Below, in pieces: positions 26,364-34,930 of a stretch of DNA of 64,000 bases. The translations under genes and the position numbers were made by a program. Origin of the DNA: Dyella amyloliquefaciens. Lineage in GTDB: Bacteria > Pseudomonadota > Gammaproteobacteria > Xanthomonadales > Rhodanobacteraceae. The notes under the pieces were generated by a model, which had not been told where the DNA came from, searched no databases, and saw only the letters and a program-made list of their open reading frames with translations. Every line of letters starts with the position of its first letter. Positions within the stretch are counted from its first letter, which is position 1. Location of the stretch: positions 1 to 64,000 of the forward strand of contig NZ_SAYT01000009.1 of NCBI RefSeq assembly GCF_004296575.1, in the 5' to 3' direction.

Positions 26364-28130
26364 TCAGTGGCCCGGCAGCAGGCTGCTGTCCGGTGAGCCA
26401 TCAGGATGGGCAAACCAGGACACCCGGTTCTGGCCTCCGGGGCACCCCTTTCCATCGTCGTAGCTCGCCAGTGCGCCGGCCTTCGTGGTCAGCGATGTGC
26501 GATAGCAACCGCCCAGCGAATCCCGGAAGCGGAACGCCTGCGCGCTCTGCTGGCCGCTGTGGCTGGCTAGGGCGCCGCTGGCGTCGAACACCAGCGTGTC
26601 CGCGCTGTCGACACTGTTCTCGACATGGGAGTCGTAGAGCTTGATGCCGAACAGGCGACTCTCGCTATGCTGGCTATAGCCCTGGTGCACCGTGGATGCC
26701 GCGCTGAGGCTGCCATCGCTGGCCAGCTGCTGGTTGTAGTCGAGCGTGAAGGGGTAGCTGAAGCGCTGGCTGCGCTGCGCGGTGAGCAGGTTGCCCAGCC
26801 GGCTCTCGCTCACGCTGTCGGACCAGGTGCGCTGCCAGGTCTGCTGGCGATAGATGCTCGCGGTGATGGTGAAGGTCTGGCGATCGTCGAAGCCCACGCG
26901 TTGCGTCACCGAGCTGGTCACGCGCCCGTGCGAAGTGTTGGCATAGCCCTCGATCACGAAACGGCGATCCAGTTTCGTGGTGATGTCGCCAGCCGTGTTG
27001 CCGCTGCTGTCCGTGGCGAGCGTGCTGCCGATGGTCGGCGTCGGCGCCTGGTCTACCAGCGTGTTGCGCGTGACCTTGCCGGTGACCTGCTTGGCATGGG
27101 CATCGCGATAGACCAGCAGCGTCGCCGTGGCGGAGAAATAGCCGTTGGCACCGGCGACCTGCAGCGCCACCTCATGCGGATTGCCATCGCTGAGCTGGCC
27201 GGCGAATGGCGTGAGGTCCACGCGGTACGGCATGAAGTTCAGGGCCTGTACGCCAGGCGTGGGACGCCACAGGTAGGGATCGATGCCGCCGGTGTAGATC
27301 CACGGATACACCGGCGCCACACCGGCGGGCTGGCCGTCGATGCTGATTTCCGCCTCGCGGAAATTGCCCCCGCCGCATTCCTGCGCCTGCGCGGCATACT
27401 CATCGGGCACGCAGGTGTACCAGAACTCGTCACCGCTCTGGCTTTGGGTGAACACATCGAGATAGGCGCGCTCCATGTTGGTCGGCAGGGTGAGCGTCCT
27501 GGCCAGCTTGTCGCTTGATGAATTCAGCGAGGCCGTGCCGCCGACCGGATCAGCGCCCAGCGGATACACCGCATCAGGCACTTCTGCCGCGCGTGCGGCC
27601 GGCGTCGCCGGGTAGAACAGCAAGCGCGCACTGCCATGGATCACGCCGGTATAGGTGGCGTTGACCAGGTTGCCGATCACGGCCTGGCCCTGGCCCGCGC
27701 TGCGCAGCAAAGCCGAATAATCGGTAAGGTCGCGCTCCACATGCCATGCCGGGGACACCGCAGCCGAGGGTTCCGACGTGGTGCCGAAGAGGAGATTCAC
27801 ACCCGCCAGCCACAGCGTGGCGGTGCGGTCGTACTGGCGACCGGCCGTCACCGAGAAATCCGCTTCAAGCACCACCTTCGCCCACGCACCCTTGCACGAC
27901 GCAGGCGGCGCATAGCCATAAGGCCTCGCGTTGAAGTCGTCAAAACTTACGTTGGTGAACAAGTTCACCACGCACGGCTGACCCGGTGGTCGCGGCACCG
28001 TTGGGTCCGCTGTCACCACATTGTTCGAGCCAATCGCCGGATCTGCGCTGGCCGGCGCGACCGCGCCGCCAAGCAAGACCAGCAACGCAGCCACCGCCAG
28101 ACGATGACGGACAAATCCCCAAGGCACCAT
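26364..28130 (-). CDS. Peptide-N4-(N-acetyl-beta-glucosaminyl)asparagine amidase A (acidic PNGase, plant/fungal type)
   Basis: A 588-residue secreted protein with a signal peptide (VAALLVLLGGAVAPASA) and a strong ribosome-binding site (GGGGAGAG). The body matches the PNGase A family: FDDFNARPYGYAPP, ATLWLAGVNLLFGTTSEPS, EFWYTCVPDEYAA, FREAEISIDGQPAGVAPVYP and WIYTGGIDPYLWRP. PNGase A enzymes release N-glycans, including core alpha-1,3-fucosylated plant and insect types. Related acidic enzymes have been described from Dyella japonica, Terriglobus and Rudaea. A divergent outer-membrane protein gene begins 402 bases away; no other glycan-degradation genes are adjacent. Confidence 0.88.
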   Translation of the reverse strand: MVPWGFVRHRLAVAALLVLLGGAVAPASADPAIGSNNVVTADPTVPRPPGQPCVVNLFTNVSFDDFNARPYGYAPPASCKGAWAKVVLEADFSVTAGRQYDRTATLWLAGVNLLFGTTSEPSAAVSPAWHVERDLTDYSALLRSAGQGQAVIGNLVNATYTGVIHGSARLLFYPATPAARAAEVPDAVYPLGADPVGGTASLNSSSDKLARTLTLPTNMERAYLDVFTQSQSGDEFWYTCVPDEYAAQAQECGGGNFREAEISIDGQPAGVAPVYPWIYTGGIDPYLWRPTPGVQALNFMPYRVDLTPFAGQLSDGNPHEVALQVAGANGYFSATATLLVYRDAHAKQVTGKVTRNTLVDQAPTPTIGSTLATDSSGNTAGDITTKLDRRFVIEGYANTSHGRVTSSVTQRVGFDDRQTFTITASIYRQQTWQRTWSDSVSESRLGNLLTAQRSQRFSYPFTLDYNQQLASDGSLSAASTVHQGYSQHSESRLFGIKLYDSHVENSVDSADTLVFDASGALASHSGQQSAQAFRFRDSLGGCYRTSLTTKAGALASYDDGKGCPGGQNRVSWFAHPDGSPDSSLLPGH

Positions 28131-28532
28131 GACGTTCTCTCCCCGAGTCGTGCCCCCTGCGGCGCAGCACGCTATCACAGTGATGTGGTGGCGGTGTGTT
28201 GGTTATGGACGTCCAAAAAAAGTCTTTGCGATCGCTTTCGAAACCGTGATGGAAACGGCGACGTTTGCCACTGTGAAGAAATCGTCACTAAGAGGGCGAG
28301 CAACCTTTTGCCGTCGTTGGTGAACCTATGGAGGAAGGCTTCAAACGTAATGCACGCGCGATTGACGGTCGCCGTGCCTAAATGGCGAACGTTCTGACTG
28401 TTTCGCTTGCAAGTGAGGCAGGACCCTCCCGGGTCTTGCGTGGATCGTCGTCGTCACCGGTGGGTTGGACAGATCCGGTGGCGGTTACGAATGCGTTGGT
28501 TGACGACGGCTCCTTCCCTAGGGGGCAAGAGG
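28131..28532. promoter_or_regulatory. Divergent intergenic region between the PNGase and outer-membrane protein genes
   Basis: A 402-base gap with no supported gene. It should contain promoters in both directions. A hairpin at 28,418-28,439 (GCAGGACCC, loop TCCC, GGGTCTTGC, one G-T pair) lies about 95 bases upstream of the plus-strand start and would be in the leader of that gene. I could not assign a riboswitch class. Confidence 0.45.
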
Positions 28533-29489
28533 ATGTCACCGAACGTACTTGGGACGGCCGCGGTTTCGTTGCTGGCCTTGGCTGGAGCGATGCCCGTATC
28601 CGCCACCGCTCAGGATGCCGATGGAATCGGCACGGTGGCGTCGTATTTGCCGTATGCCAATGCACTGGGATCCAGCAGGACACCCCAGGTAACTACCGCA
28701 ACCTTCGGCCCCGCCTCCCTCACCGGGACGAGCTCGTTCACCCAGGCCAACCTGGTCGCCATGGGTGTCGCCGATGGGCACATGTTCCCCAACACCGGCT
28801 TTCTCCAGGTGTCGTCCAGGACGTTCGGACGCTGGACGGTCGCCTCCGCCATCGCCGTCCCCGATGTCACGCCTGCGCCGGCCTCAGTCTCCGCACCGAC
28901 CGCCTGGGATACGCCCCACTGGACGGACACGGATGATCCTCGCGTGGTGGACTTCACCCCATTCGCGGCCAGCTATCGAATCAGCGCGACCGACCGTATC
29001 GCCGTATCGCTGCAGATGAGCATGAGTACCCAGCCGTCGCGGGTTGCTCGCCTGATCACCGCGAGCGCGAACATATGGACGCTAACGCCCAAGGTTGCCT
29101 ACACCAAGATCGTGCCCTCGTCCGATGCCGGCGGCTCCACCGTGGTGGCTGTAGGGAGCTTTTCCCGGTCCGATACCGACGGCTACCAGAATGTCGCCGT
29201 CGGCCGCATCGAGGCGCTGGTGATGCATCGCAATGCCAGCGGCTGGGGCTACGGCGGCGTGGCCGCACTGATCCAGCAACCGTACGTCGACTTTTCGCCG
29301 GCGGCCGGAAGCTTGCCCGGGACGAGCATGAGCGCAGGAACGGCCATGGGTGTCGGTCCGCAGCTCAGCTGGAGCAGCCGCTGGCTGGGGAGCGGCCTCG
29401 AATTGCAGGCTCGCTGGATCTACGAGTTCCGCTCCCCGAACGGGCATCCGGACCAGCCGATGCTGGTGTCGGCGACCCTGCATCTCTGA
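28533..29489 (+). CDS. Outer-membrane transporter-like protein (SphA/phenol meta-pathway type)
   Basis: A 318-residue exported protein with a signal peptide (LGTAAVSLLALAGAMPVSATA), preceded by AGGGGGCAAGAGG. The rest is beta-strand-rich with glycine/aromatic patterns (WGYGGVAALIQQPYVDFSP, GVGPQLSWSSRWLGSGLELQ) and an aromatic-rich end, resembling the PF13557-type putative outer-membrane transporters. It is divergent from the PNGase gene. Substrate unknown; the family call is tentative. Confidence 0.72.
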   Translation: MSPNVLGTAAVSLLALAGAMPVSATAQDADGIGTVASYLPYANALGSSRTPQVTTATFGPASLTGTSSFTQANLVAMGVADGHMFPNTGFLQVSSRTFGRWTVASAIAVPDVTPAPASVSAPTAWDTPHWTDTDDPRVVDFTPFAASYRISATDRIAVSLQMSMSTQPSRVARLITASANIWTLTPKVAYTKIVPSSDAGGSTVVAVGSFSRSDTDGYQNVAVGRIEALVMHRNASGWGYGGVAALIQQPYVDFSPAAGSLPGTSMSAGTAMGVGPQLSWSSRWLGSGLELQARWIYEFRSPNGHPDQPMLVSATLHL

Positions 29490-29523
29490 ACCGGCATGCC
29501 GATCGATTAGGCCCCAGGCCGGA

Positions 29524-30354
29524 TCAACCGTAGCGCTTGTGCAACTCCCGATAGACCGGATCGGTATCCGGGCGCTTGCCGTGCCACAACTCGAACGCAT
29601 CGGCGGCCGTTTCCACCAGCATGCCGAGCCCGTCGAAGGCATAGCGGGCGCCAGCCGTACGTGCCCAGGCGAGGAAATCCGTGGCGGCCTTGCCGTAGGA
29701 AAGGTCGTAGCACAGGGCGCGATTGCCGACGATGGCGAAAGGCAGGTCGAGTGACTTGCCCAGCACGCCCGCGGACGTCGCGTTCACGATCAGGTCGAAG
29801 GCGCCGAGGTCGGCGAGGTCTTCCCAATAGCGCGTGTGGGCACGGACCGGATCGCCGATGGCGTCGGCCAGGGCATCGGCCGTTTCGGGCGTGCGATTGA
29901 CGATGGTGAGCGTTTCCACGCCGGCATCGAGCAGGGCCCAGGCAGCCCCGTGAGCAGCCCCGCCCGCGCCCAGCATGAGCGCCGTATGACCGCGCAGGTC
30001 CACCTGATGGCGCTCGGTGATGTCGCGCACCATGCCGTCACCATCCGTGTTGTGTCCGGCAAGGCGGCCATCCGGCAGCAGGGTCAGCACATTGGCGCTG
30101 CCGGCGCGGCGCGCTGCCTCGCTGCTCTCGTCAGCGAGCTCGAACGCGGCGGCCTTGTGTGGCAGGGTCACATTGGCGCCACGGCCGCCCGCAGCGAAGA
30201 ACTCGCGAACGGCCGCGGCGAAGTCCGCCGGTGCGGCATCGATGGTGCGGTATTCCAGGTCCAGCCCGAACTGACGGGCGAAAGCCTGGTGGATCTGCGG
30301 CGACAGCGAATGGCTGATGGGGTGGCCAAACACCGCGAACTGTCCTGCACTCAT
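29524..30354 (-). CDS. aroE: Shikimate dehydrogenase
   Basis: A 276-residue NADP-dependent enzyme of the aromatic amino-acid pathway, reducing 3-dehydroshikimate. VFGHPISHSLSPQIHQAF (shikimate-binding serines), VTLPHKAAAF (catalytic Lys about 66), NTDGDGM (catalytic Asp about 103) and the GAGGAAHGA Rossmann loop are all present. It stands alone on the minus strand and its stop lies 35 bases from the convergent outer-membrane gene. Confidence 0.97.
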   Translation of the reverse strand: MSAGQFAVFGHPISHSLSPQIHQAFARQFGLDLEYRTIDAAPADFAAAVREFFAAGGRGANVTLPHKAAAFELADESSEAARRAGSANVLTLLPDGRLAGHNTDGDGMVRDITERHQVDLRGHTALMLGAGGAAHGAAWALLDAGVETLTIVNRTPETADALADAIGDPVRAHTRYWEDLADLGAFDLIVNATSAGVLGKSLDLPFAIVGNRALCYDLSYGKAATDFLAWARTAGARYAFDGLGMLVETAADAFELWHGKRPDTDPVYRELHKRYG

Positions 30355-30521
30355 GCGAGCTCCTAGTGGCTTTGATACCCCTCCGGGTAGCCGGGCGGGC
30401 CTCCCATTTTAGCGGTACCGACTCCTTTGGGTGTCTGCGAAACGGCGTCGCGGTTGCCATCGCAGGTTTTGAGATGGGCGCCGTGCAGGCTTGGTCCATC
30501 GACACCCACGGACCGAAGCCC

Positions 30522-30776
30522 ATGCGCCCGAATACCTCCATCACCCATCACGAACGCCTGCTTGGTGCGGCCTTGCTGTGGCTGTTGGCCGGTAGCGCGC
30601 TACTGATCACCACCCTGGTACCGGTCCGCACGGAAACGCTGGGCTGGTCGCCGGCGTTCTGGCTGGTGGGCGCGCCCTTGGTGCTGCTGCTGACGCTGGA
30701 ACCGGCGCTGCCGCGCCAGTTGCTGCGCGCCATGCGCCCGCGCCGCCGTGCCGCTTCGCGACTGATCTGGAACTGA
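30522..30776 (+). CDS. Small two-span membrane protein
   Basis: 84 residues from the ATG at 30,522, with two hydrophobic spans (LLGAALLWLLAGSALLITTLV and PAFWLVGAPLVLLLTLEPAL) and a basic C-terminus (RAMRPRRRAASRLIWN). The open frame extends further upstream, but that part lacks coding character. No family is recognised. It is divergent from aroE and convergent with the ATP-grasp gene, with a REP pair between. Confidence 0.62.
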   Translation: MRPNTSITHHERLLGAALLWLLAGSALLITTLVPVRTETLGWSPAFWLVGAPLVLLLTLEPALPRQLLRAMRPRRRAASRLIWN

Positions 30777-30944
30777 ATTCACCTGGCAGTGGATCCCGCG
30801 GCGCGGAGCGCCGCGATGTGGGACGTCTTGCGATGGCCGGGATGGCGGGCACCTTCGCAGGAGCGGCGCAAAGGATGGCGCCGGCGTGACGGCAGCCCAG
30901 GGACGGGCTGCCGGAATAACCCCATGCTCATCGACGTCTTTATT

Positions 30945-31046
30945 GTGGGAGCGCACCCTGTGCGCGACGAATGCGAAGCGGTGACGCCTAATGTCGTGAC
31001 ACGGCAAGAAGGCAGCGTCGCAGTCGCGCACAGGGTGCGCTCCCAC
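30945..31046. repeat. Inverted pair of REP-like elements
   Basis: Copies at 30,945-30,968 and 31,023-31,046, in opposite orientation, fill the gap between the convergent small membrane-protein gene and the ATP-grasp gene. Confidence 0.85.
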
Positions 31047-31066
31047 AAGGGCCGCTACGGAAGGTC

Positions 31067-32551
31067 CTAGTCGACGATGCCCAGCCGCTTGCGCTCCATG
31101 CGTCGCAGGAATTCCTGCATGATGCGGCCATACAGCTCTTCGCCCAGGTAGGCGTCTTCCACGCCGGCATCGATCGACGGGTTGTCGTTCACCTCGATCA
31201 CCACCGGCTTGTCGCCAACCTGCTTCAGGTCCACGCCGTAGAGGCCATCGCCCACCGCCTGCGTGGCCTTGAGCGCCAGCTTCACCACTTCCACCGGCGC
31301 CTCGCGCACGGGAATGGTCTCGAAACCGCCGGATTTGGCCGTGCCCTTCGCGCCGTGGTTGTAGATCTGCCAATGGCCGCGCGACATGTAGTACTTGCAG
31401 GCGTACAGCGCTTCGTTGTTGAGCACGCCGATGCGCCAGTCGAATTCGGTGTAGACGAATTCCTGTGCCAGCAGCAGCGCGCTGTGCTGGAACAGCTCGG
31501 CGGTGGCCTTCCCCAGCGCCTGTTCGTTTTCCACCTTCACCACGCCGCGCGAGAACGAACCGTCGGGAATCTTCAGCACCAGCGGGTAGCCGAGGCGGGT
31601 GGCGACGTCCTTCAGGCCCTTGGCGTCGTCGCGATAGAGGATCTCGGTGCGGGGCACCGCGAGCTTTCGCGACACCATCAGGTCGTTGAGGAAGATCTTG
31701 TTGGTGCAGCGAAGGATCGATGCCGGATCGTCCATCACCACCATGCCTTCGCGTTCGGCGCGATGCGCGAAGCGATAGGTGTGGTTGTCGCTGGCCGTGG
31801 TCTCGCGGATGAACAGCCCGTCGTACTCGGCCAGGCGCTGGTAGTCGTTCTTGTTGATCGGATCGACCTCGATCCCCAGCTCCTTGCCCGCCGCGATGAA
31901 GGACTTCAACGCCTTCTTGTTCGACGGCGGCATCGCCTCGGCCGGATCGACCAGCATCGCGATGTCGTAGCGGAACTGCTTGCGCGCCTTGGGCTTGCGC
32001 CACAGCTTCTTGCTGAAGCGGTCGAGCTCCTCGGCGAACGCGTCTTCCTGTTGGTCCACCAGCGTGTGCAGGCCCACCGGTTTGATCGCACTCACCTGCC
32101 ACACGCGGTCGCGCTCGAACTCGATGCGCAGCAGCGGGCAAGGGAACATTTCGAAAACCTGACGCGCAAGATCCTGCAGCGCGGGATACGCGGTCTGCCC
32201 GAAGTAGACCAGGATGCCGAAGTCAGTGGTGTCGCGGCCACCGGCCGGCAGGAAGTGCGTGAGCTTGGTGCTGAGATCCTCGATGTCCAGGCCGTACAGC
32301 GAGCGGCGGCGCAGGTCGTTCACCGTGCGCACCGTGGGCATCACGCGGTGTCCGCGCGCCTCCGCCAGCAGCGAGACGTAATAGCCAGTGCCCAGGTACT
32401 TGTAGCTGCGGCACAGGTTGAGGACGTGCGTGCGTTCCTCGTCCACGCCTACCGGCTCGCGCAGGTAGTCCATGGCGGTGACGACGTCGACGGAGGGGTA
32501 GTAGGAACTCCAGTCGGAAGCTTTCTCGACGACGATGACGAGACGGGTCAT
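31067..32551 (-). CDS. RimK-like ATP-grasp ligase with RLAN N-terminal domain
   Basis: A 494-residue enzyme. The first ~180 residues (RLVIVVEKASDWSSYYPSVD, LCRSYKYLGTGYYVSLLAEA) form the RimK-like ATP-grasp N-terminal (RLAN) domain. The rest is an ATP-grasp fold with YPLVLKIPDGSFSRGV (ATP-binding Lys), AQEFVYTEFDWRIGVL and the metal-binding GVDLKQVGDKPVVIEVNDNPS. Such proteins are predicted to form amide bonds on peptides or amino acids, possibly modifying a protein or making a small peptide. A divergent GNAT acetyltransferase starts 193 bases away; RLAN ligases often pair with GNAT/peptidase C39 proteins. Confidence 0.9.
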   Translation of the reverse strand: MTRLVIVVEKASDWSSYYPSVDVVTAMDYLREPVGVDEERTHVLNLCRSYKYLGTGYYVSLLAEARGHRVMPTVRTVNDLRRRSLYGLDIEDLSTKLTHFLPAGGRDTTDFGILVYFGQTAYPALQDLARQVFEMFPCPLLRIEFERDRVWQVSAIKPVGLHTLVDQQEDAFAEELDRFSKKLWRKPKARKQFRYDIAMLVDPAEAMPPSNKKALKSFIAAGKELGIEVDPINKNDYQRLAEYDGLFIRETTASDNHTYRFAHRAEREGMVVMDDPASILRCTNKIFLNDLMVSRKLAVPRTEILYRDDAKGLKDVATRLGYPLVLKIPDGSFSRGVVKVENEQALGKATAELFQHSALLLAQEFVYTEFDWRIGVLNNEALYACKYYMSRGHWQIYNHGAKGTAKSGGFETIPVREAPVEVVKLALKATQAVGDGLYGVDLKQVGDKPVVIEVNDNPSIDAGVEDAYLGEELYGRIMQEFLRRMERKRLGIVD

Positions 32552-32744
32552 GACACCTCGGGCGGTTGGAAGTGTCGTCGCGTGGGGAACGAGGCGGCAC
32601 GGCGCAAGGGCCGCAGTGTGGCACAGGAATGGGCGTGGCTATGAAGCCGCCCTAAATGCGCCGAAGGTCACGATTGCCGCATGCGTCTCCGAGGTCTAGA
32701 GTGCGCCGCTTGGTCCACTCTGCGCTCGATGGGATCCGCCCCTG

Positions 32745-33218
32745 ATGACCCCCATGCCCGCGACCGCCGCCGTGCGCGTGCGCCGTGCCGAACTATCCGA
32801 TCTCGATGACCTGGTGGCGCTCGAGGAAAGCAGCTTCGCCACCGACCGCCTGAGCCGCGAGCAATACCGCCGGCATCTCGACAGCGAAACCGCCCAGGTG
32901 CTGGTCGCCAGCGCCAACCACCGCCGCTTCCTCGGCACCGCCGTGGTGTTCTTCCGCAAGGGCACGAAGGTGGCGCGGCTGTATTCGATTGCCACGCATG
33001 CGGAAGCGCGTGGCAAGGGCGTGGGTTCGGCCTTGCTTGAAGCCTCCGAGCAACTGGCGAAGCGGCGGCGCTGCAAGGTGCTGCGGCTGGAAGTGCGCAC
33101 CGACAACAACGACGCGATCCGACTTTACGAGCGGCTCGGCTACGTACGCATCGGCCACTATGAGCACTATTACGGCGACGGGGCGGATGCCTGGCGGTAT
33201 GAGAAGAAGGTGGGGTGA
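32745..33218 (+). CDS. GNAT-family N-acetyltransferase
   Basis: A 157-residue acetyltransferase. ARLYSIATHAEARGKGVGSALLEASEQ contains the acetyl-CoA pyrophosphate loop (RGKGVG, about residue 88), followed by VRTDNNDAIRLYERLGYVRIG, which resembles RimI-type enzymes. It ends right after the GNAT fold. In related genomes the partner of RLAN ATP-grasp ligases is a GNAT domain fused to a peptidase C39-like domain; that second domain is absent here, with repeats following instead. Confidence 0.87.
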   Translation: MTPMPATAAVRVRRAELSDLDDLVALEESSFATDRLSREQYRRHLDSETAQVLVASANHRRFLGTAVVFFRKGTKVARLYSIATHAEARGKGVGSALLEASEQLAKRRRCKVLRLEVRTDNNDAIRLYERLGYVRIGHYEHYYGDGADAWRYEKKVG

Positions 33219-33239
33219 TGCTCGCTCACGCGTGGCATC

Positions 33240-33463
33240 GCTTTAAGTCCTCTACGCCATGGCGCGTTGCGGTGTAGCCGCTGCCTGGCGGCGGAGGCGG
33301 TCGCAATCCGGGCTCCGGAAACTCCAAGGTTTTTCCCACCATTCCGCCGCCAGCTCATCAGGTCGTTTTCTTTGGGTTACTTTTCTTTTGGACCAGCAAA
33401 AGAAAAGTGACTCGAGCACCGGCAGGGGATCGAAACGCCCGCTGCGTAAGCGGCAACCTGGCG
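33240..33463 (+). repeat. Long dispersed repeat, copy B (224 bases)
   Basis: Aligns over its full length with copy A at 12,589-12,812, with the same central 12-bp hairpin (ACTTTTCTTTTG / CAAAAGAAAAGT). It lies just after the GNAT gene. The identity is highest from TTTTCTTTGGGTTAC to GTAAGCGGC. Confidence 0.78.
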
Positions 33464-33540
33464 CTAGCGCATCGGAGGCGACGAACGCTCTGACGCCTAA
33501 CCGTACTGGGATGGCAGGTCTGCCCGCTGAGGCTAGAACC

Positions 33541-33673
33541 GCACCCTCTCCCCAGCCCTCTCCCGGAGGGAGAGGGAGTGACAGCTCGCGTCATGAAAGG
33601 TGTTCGCACCCCACCCGGAGTACACAGGAACGAAGGCTTGGCGAGAGCCTTCGCGCACTGGGTGCGCTCCTAC
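33541..33673. repeat. CCCTCTCCC palindrome and single REP-like element
   Basis: Bases 33,541-33,577 contain CCCTCTCCCCAGCCCTCTCC and GGAGGGAGAGGGAG, the opposite orientation of the palindrome at 12,505. Bases 33,650-33,673 are a REP-like copy (GCGCACTGGGTGCGCTCC). With copy B they fill the 507-base gene-free gap 33,219-33,725. Confidence 0.68.
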
Positions 33674-33725
33674 AAGGGGAGTGGCTGGCGGCGAATAGCA
33701 TGTGCCGCCGGTCCCCGCAAAAAAA

Positions 33726-34409
33726 TCAGAACGGCTGCGCGATGCGCTGCTGCGTCGCCTCATCCGGCCGCGCCACCAGCGCGCCCGTACGCATCAGGCT
33801 CACCGTGTAATGCCCCTGGTCCACCAGCGGCAAATACACGCCACTGCCGAACAGCACGTCCACGTTGGGCACCCATTGCGGGTATTGCTTATGCAGGTTG
33901 AGCAGGTCGAACCCGCCGGCCTCGCCGAAATCGGTCACCGTCCGCGGCGCATGTGCCTCATCGTTGGGATCGTCATAGCGGCCGGAGACACGGTCCAACC
34001 GGTACAGCGGCGGCACACCCGACAGTAGCGCCGGCAGCTTCCACTTCAGCACCACGGCATCCACCCGCCATGCATCGCCCGCCACGGGTATCTGGCGGAT
34101 GGTGCCATCCGGCCAGTGCAGGATGAGCTCCCAGCGCTGCGGCGAGAGGATGCGGGATTCGATCTCCACCACCGGCGTCTCGTCCGCCAGCAGGCGATAG
34201 CCGCGCAGGGCGAAGCCCATGCCGGTCAGCACCAGGGTGAGTGCGAACCCGATCAGCACCAGCAAGGTGCGCCCTGCGGCGGCCAGGTTCTGGTGGTCGT
34301 GCAGGCGATTGCGCAGGATGACCAGCTGCACCAGGGTGAAGAGCAGGGCGATCGCTGCCAGGATCAGCAGGATCGTCGTGGGCAGACGCAGCAGCGCGGT
34401 CCAATCCAT
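33726..34409 (-). CDS. Two-span membrane protein of unknown function
   Basis: 227 residues from an ATG at 34,409 (MDWTALLRLPTTILLI). Two membrane spans (TTILLILAAIALLFTLVQLVI and TLLVLIGFALTLVLTGMGFAL) are followed by a ~150-residue periplasmic domain (VEIESRILSPQRWELILHWP, DVLFGSGVYLPLVDQGHYTV). The pattern fits a conserved xanthomonad membrane protein with no known role. The open frame runs 261 bases further upstream, but the membrane span supports this start. Confidence 0.75.
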   Translation of the reverse strand: MDWTALLRLPTTILLILAAIALLFTLVQLVILRNRLHDHQNLAAAGRTLLVLIGFALTLVLTGMGFALRGYRLLADETPVVEIESRILSPQRWELILHWPDGTIRQIPVAGDAWRVDAVVLKWKLPALLSGVPPLYRLDRVSGRYDDPNDEAHAPRTVTDFGEAGGFDLLNLHKQYPQWVPNVDVLFGSGVYLPLVDQGHYTVSLMRTGALVARPDEATQQRIAQPF

Positions 34410-34567
34410 CGTCGTGAGTTCAGACTTCCGTACCGCGCAGGGCGGCGACGAGGCCATGATAACGGCAGCCCAGGGGAGAACGTGGCGTGAATGCGCTTTT
34501 CCACGGCTGGCTCGCCACCATTTTGAGGCTTCCCTATACTCCGTCCGTTCCCTACGGAAACCCTGCG

Positions 34568-34930
34568 ATGCGTCGACTCCACCTGCTGCTTCCGCTGTGC
34601 GCCGGGCTGGCCTTGCTGGCCGGTTGCGGCAACAAGGGACCGCTGTACACGCCCAAGCCCACGCCGGCACCTGCCGCAGCGCCCGTGGCTCCCGCCGCGA
34701 AACCGGTCGCGCTGGCGCCGGGGGCGGTACACGGGTTCGTCAGTGACATGACGGCCTTCGACACCTTCATCGCCACCCACCCGACGCCTGACCAGTTCCA
34801 CGCGATGTATCCCGATGTGCTGCTGGTACTGCCTGGCACGGTCGCCACGCGCGAATTCCGCACCAACAACAGCCGCTACTTCGCCGAGCTGGACAAGGAC
34901 GGCCGCATCACCGGCGGCAAGTTCATGTGA
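34568..34930 (+). CDS. lptM: LptM-like lipoprotein fused to an extra C-terminal domain
   Basis: A 120-residue lipoprotein. LALLAGCGNKGPLYTPKP is the LptM (YifL) signature with lipobox LAGC; LptM assists assembly of the LptD/LptE lipopolysaccharide translocon. A Pro/Ala linker (residues ~28-52) leads to an extra ~65-residue domain (GFVSDMTAFDTFIATH, EFRTNNSRYFAELDKDGR). The same domain stands alone in the lipoprotein at 24,869-25,159. The stop codon overlaps the dapF start (TGATG), and lptM-dapF is the usual order. Confidence 0.85.
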   Translation: MRRLHLLLPLCAGLALLAGCGNKGPLYTPKPTPAPAAAPVAPAAKPVALAPGAVHGFVSDMTAFDTFIATHPTPDQFHAMYPDVLLVLPGTVATREFRTNNSRYFAELDKDGRITGGKFM

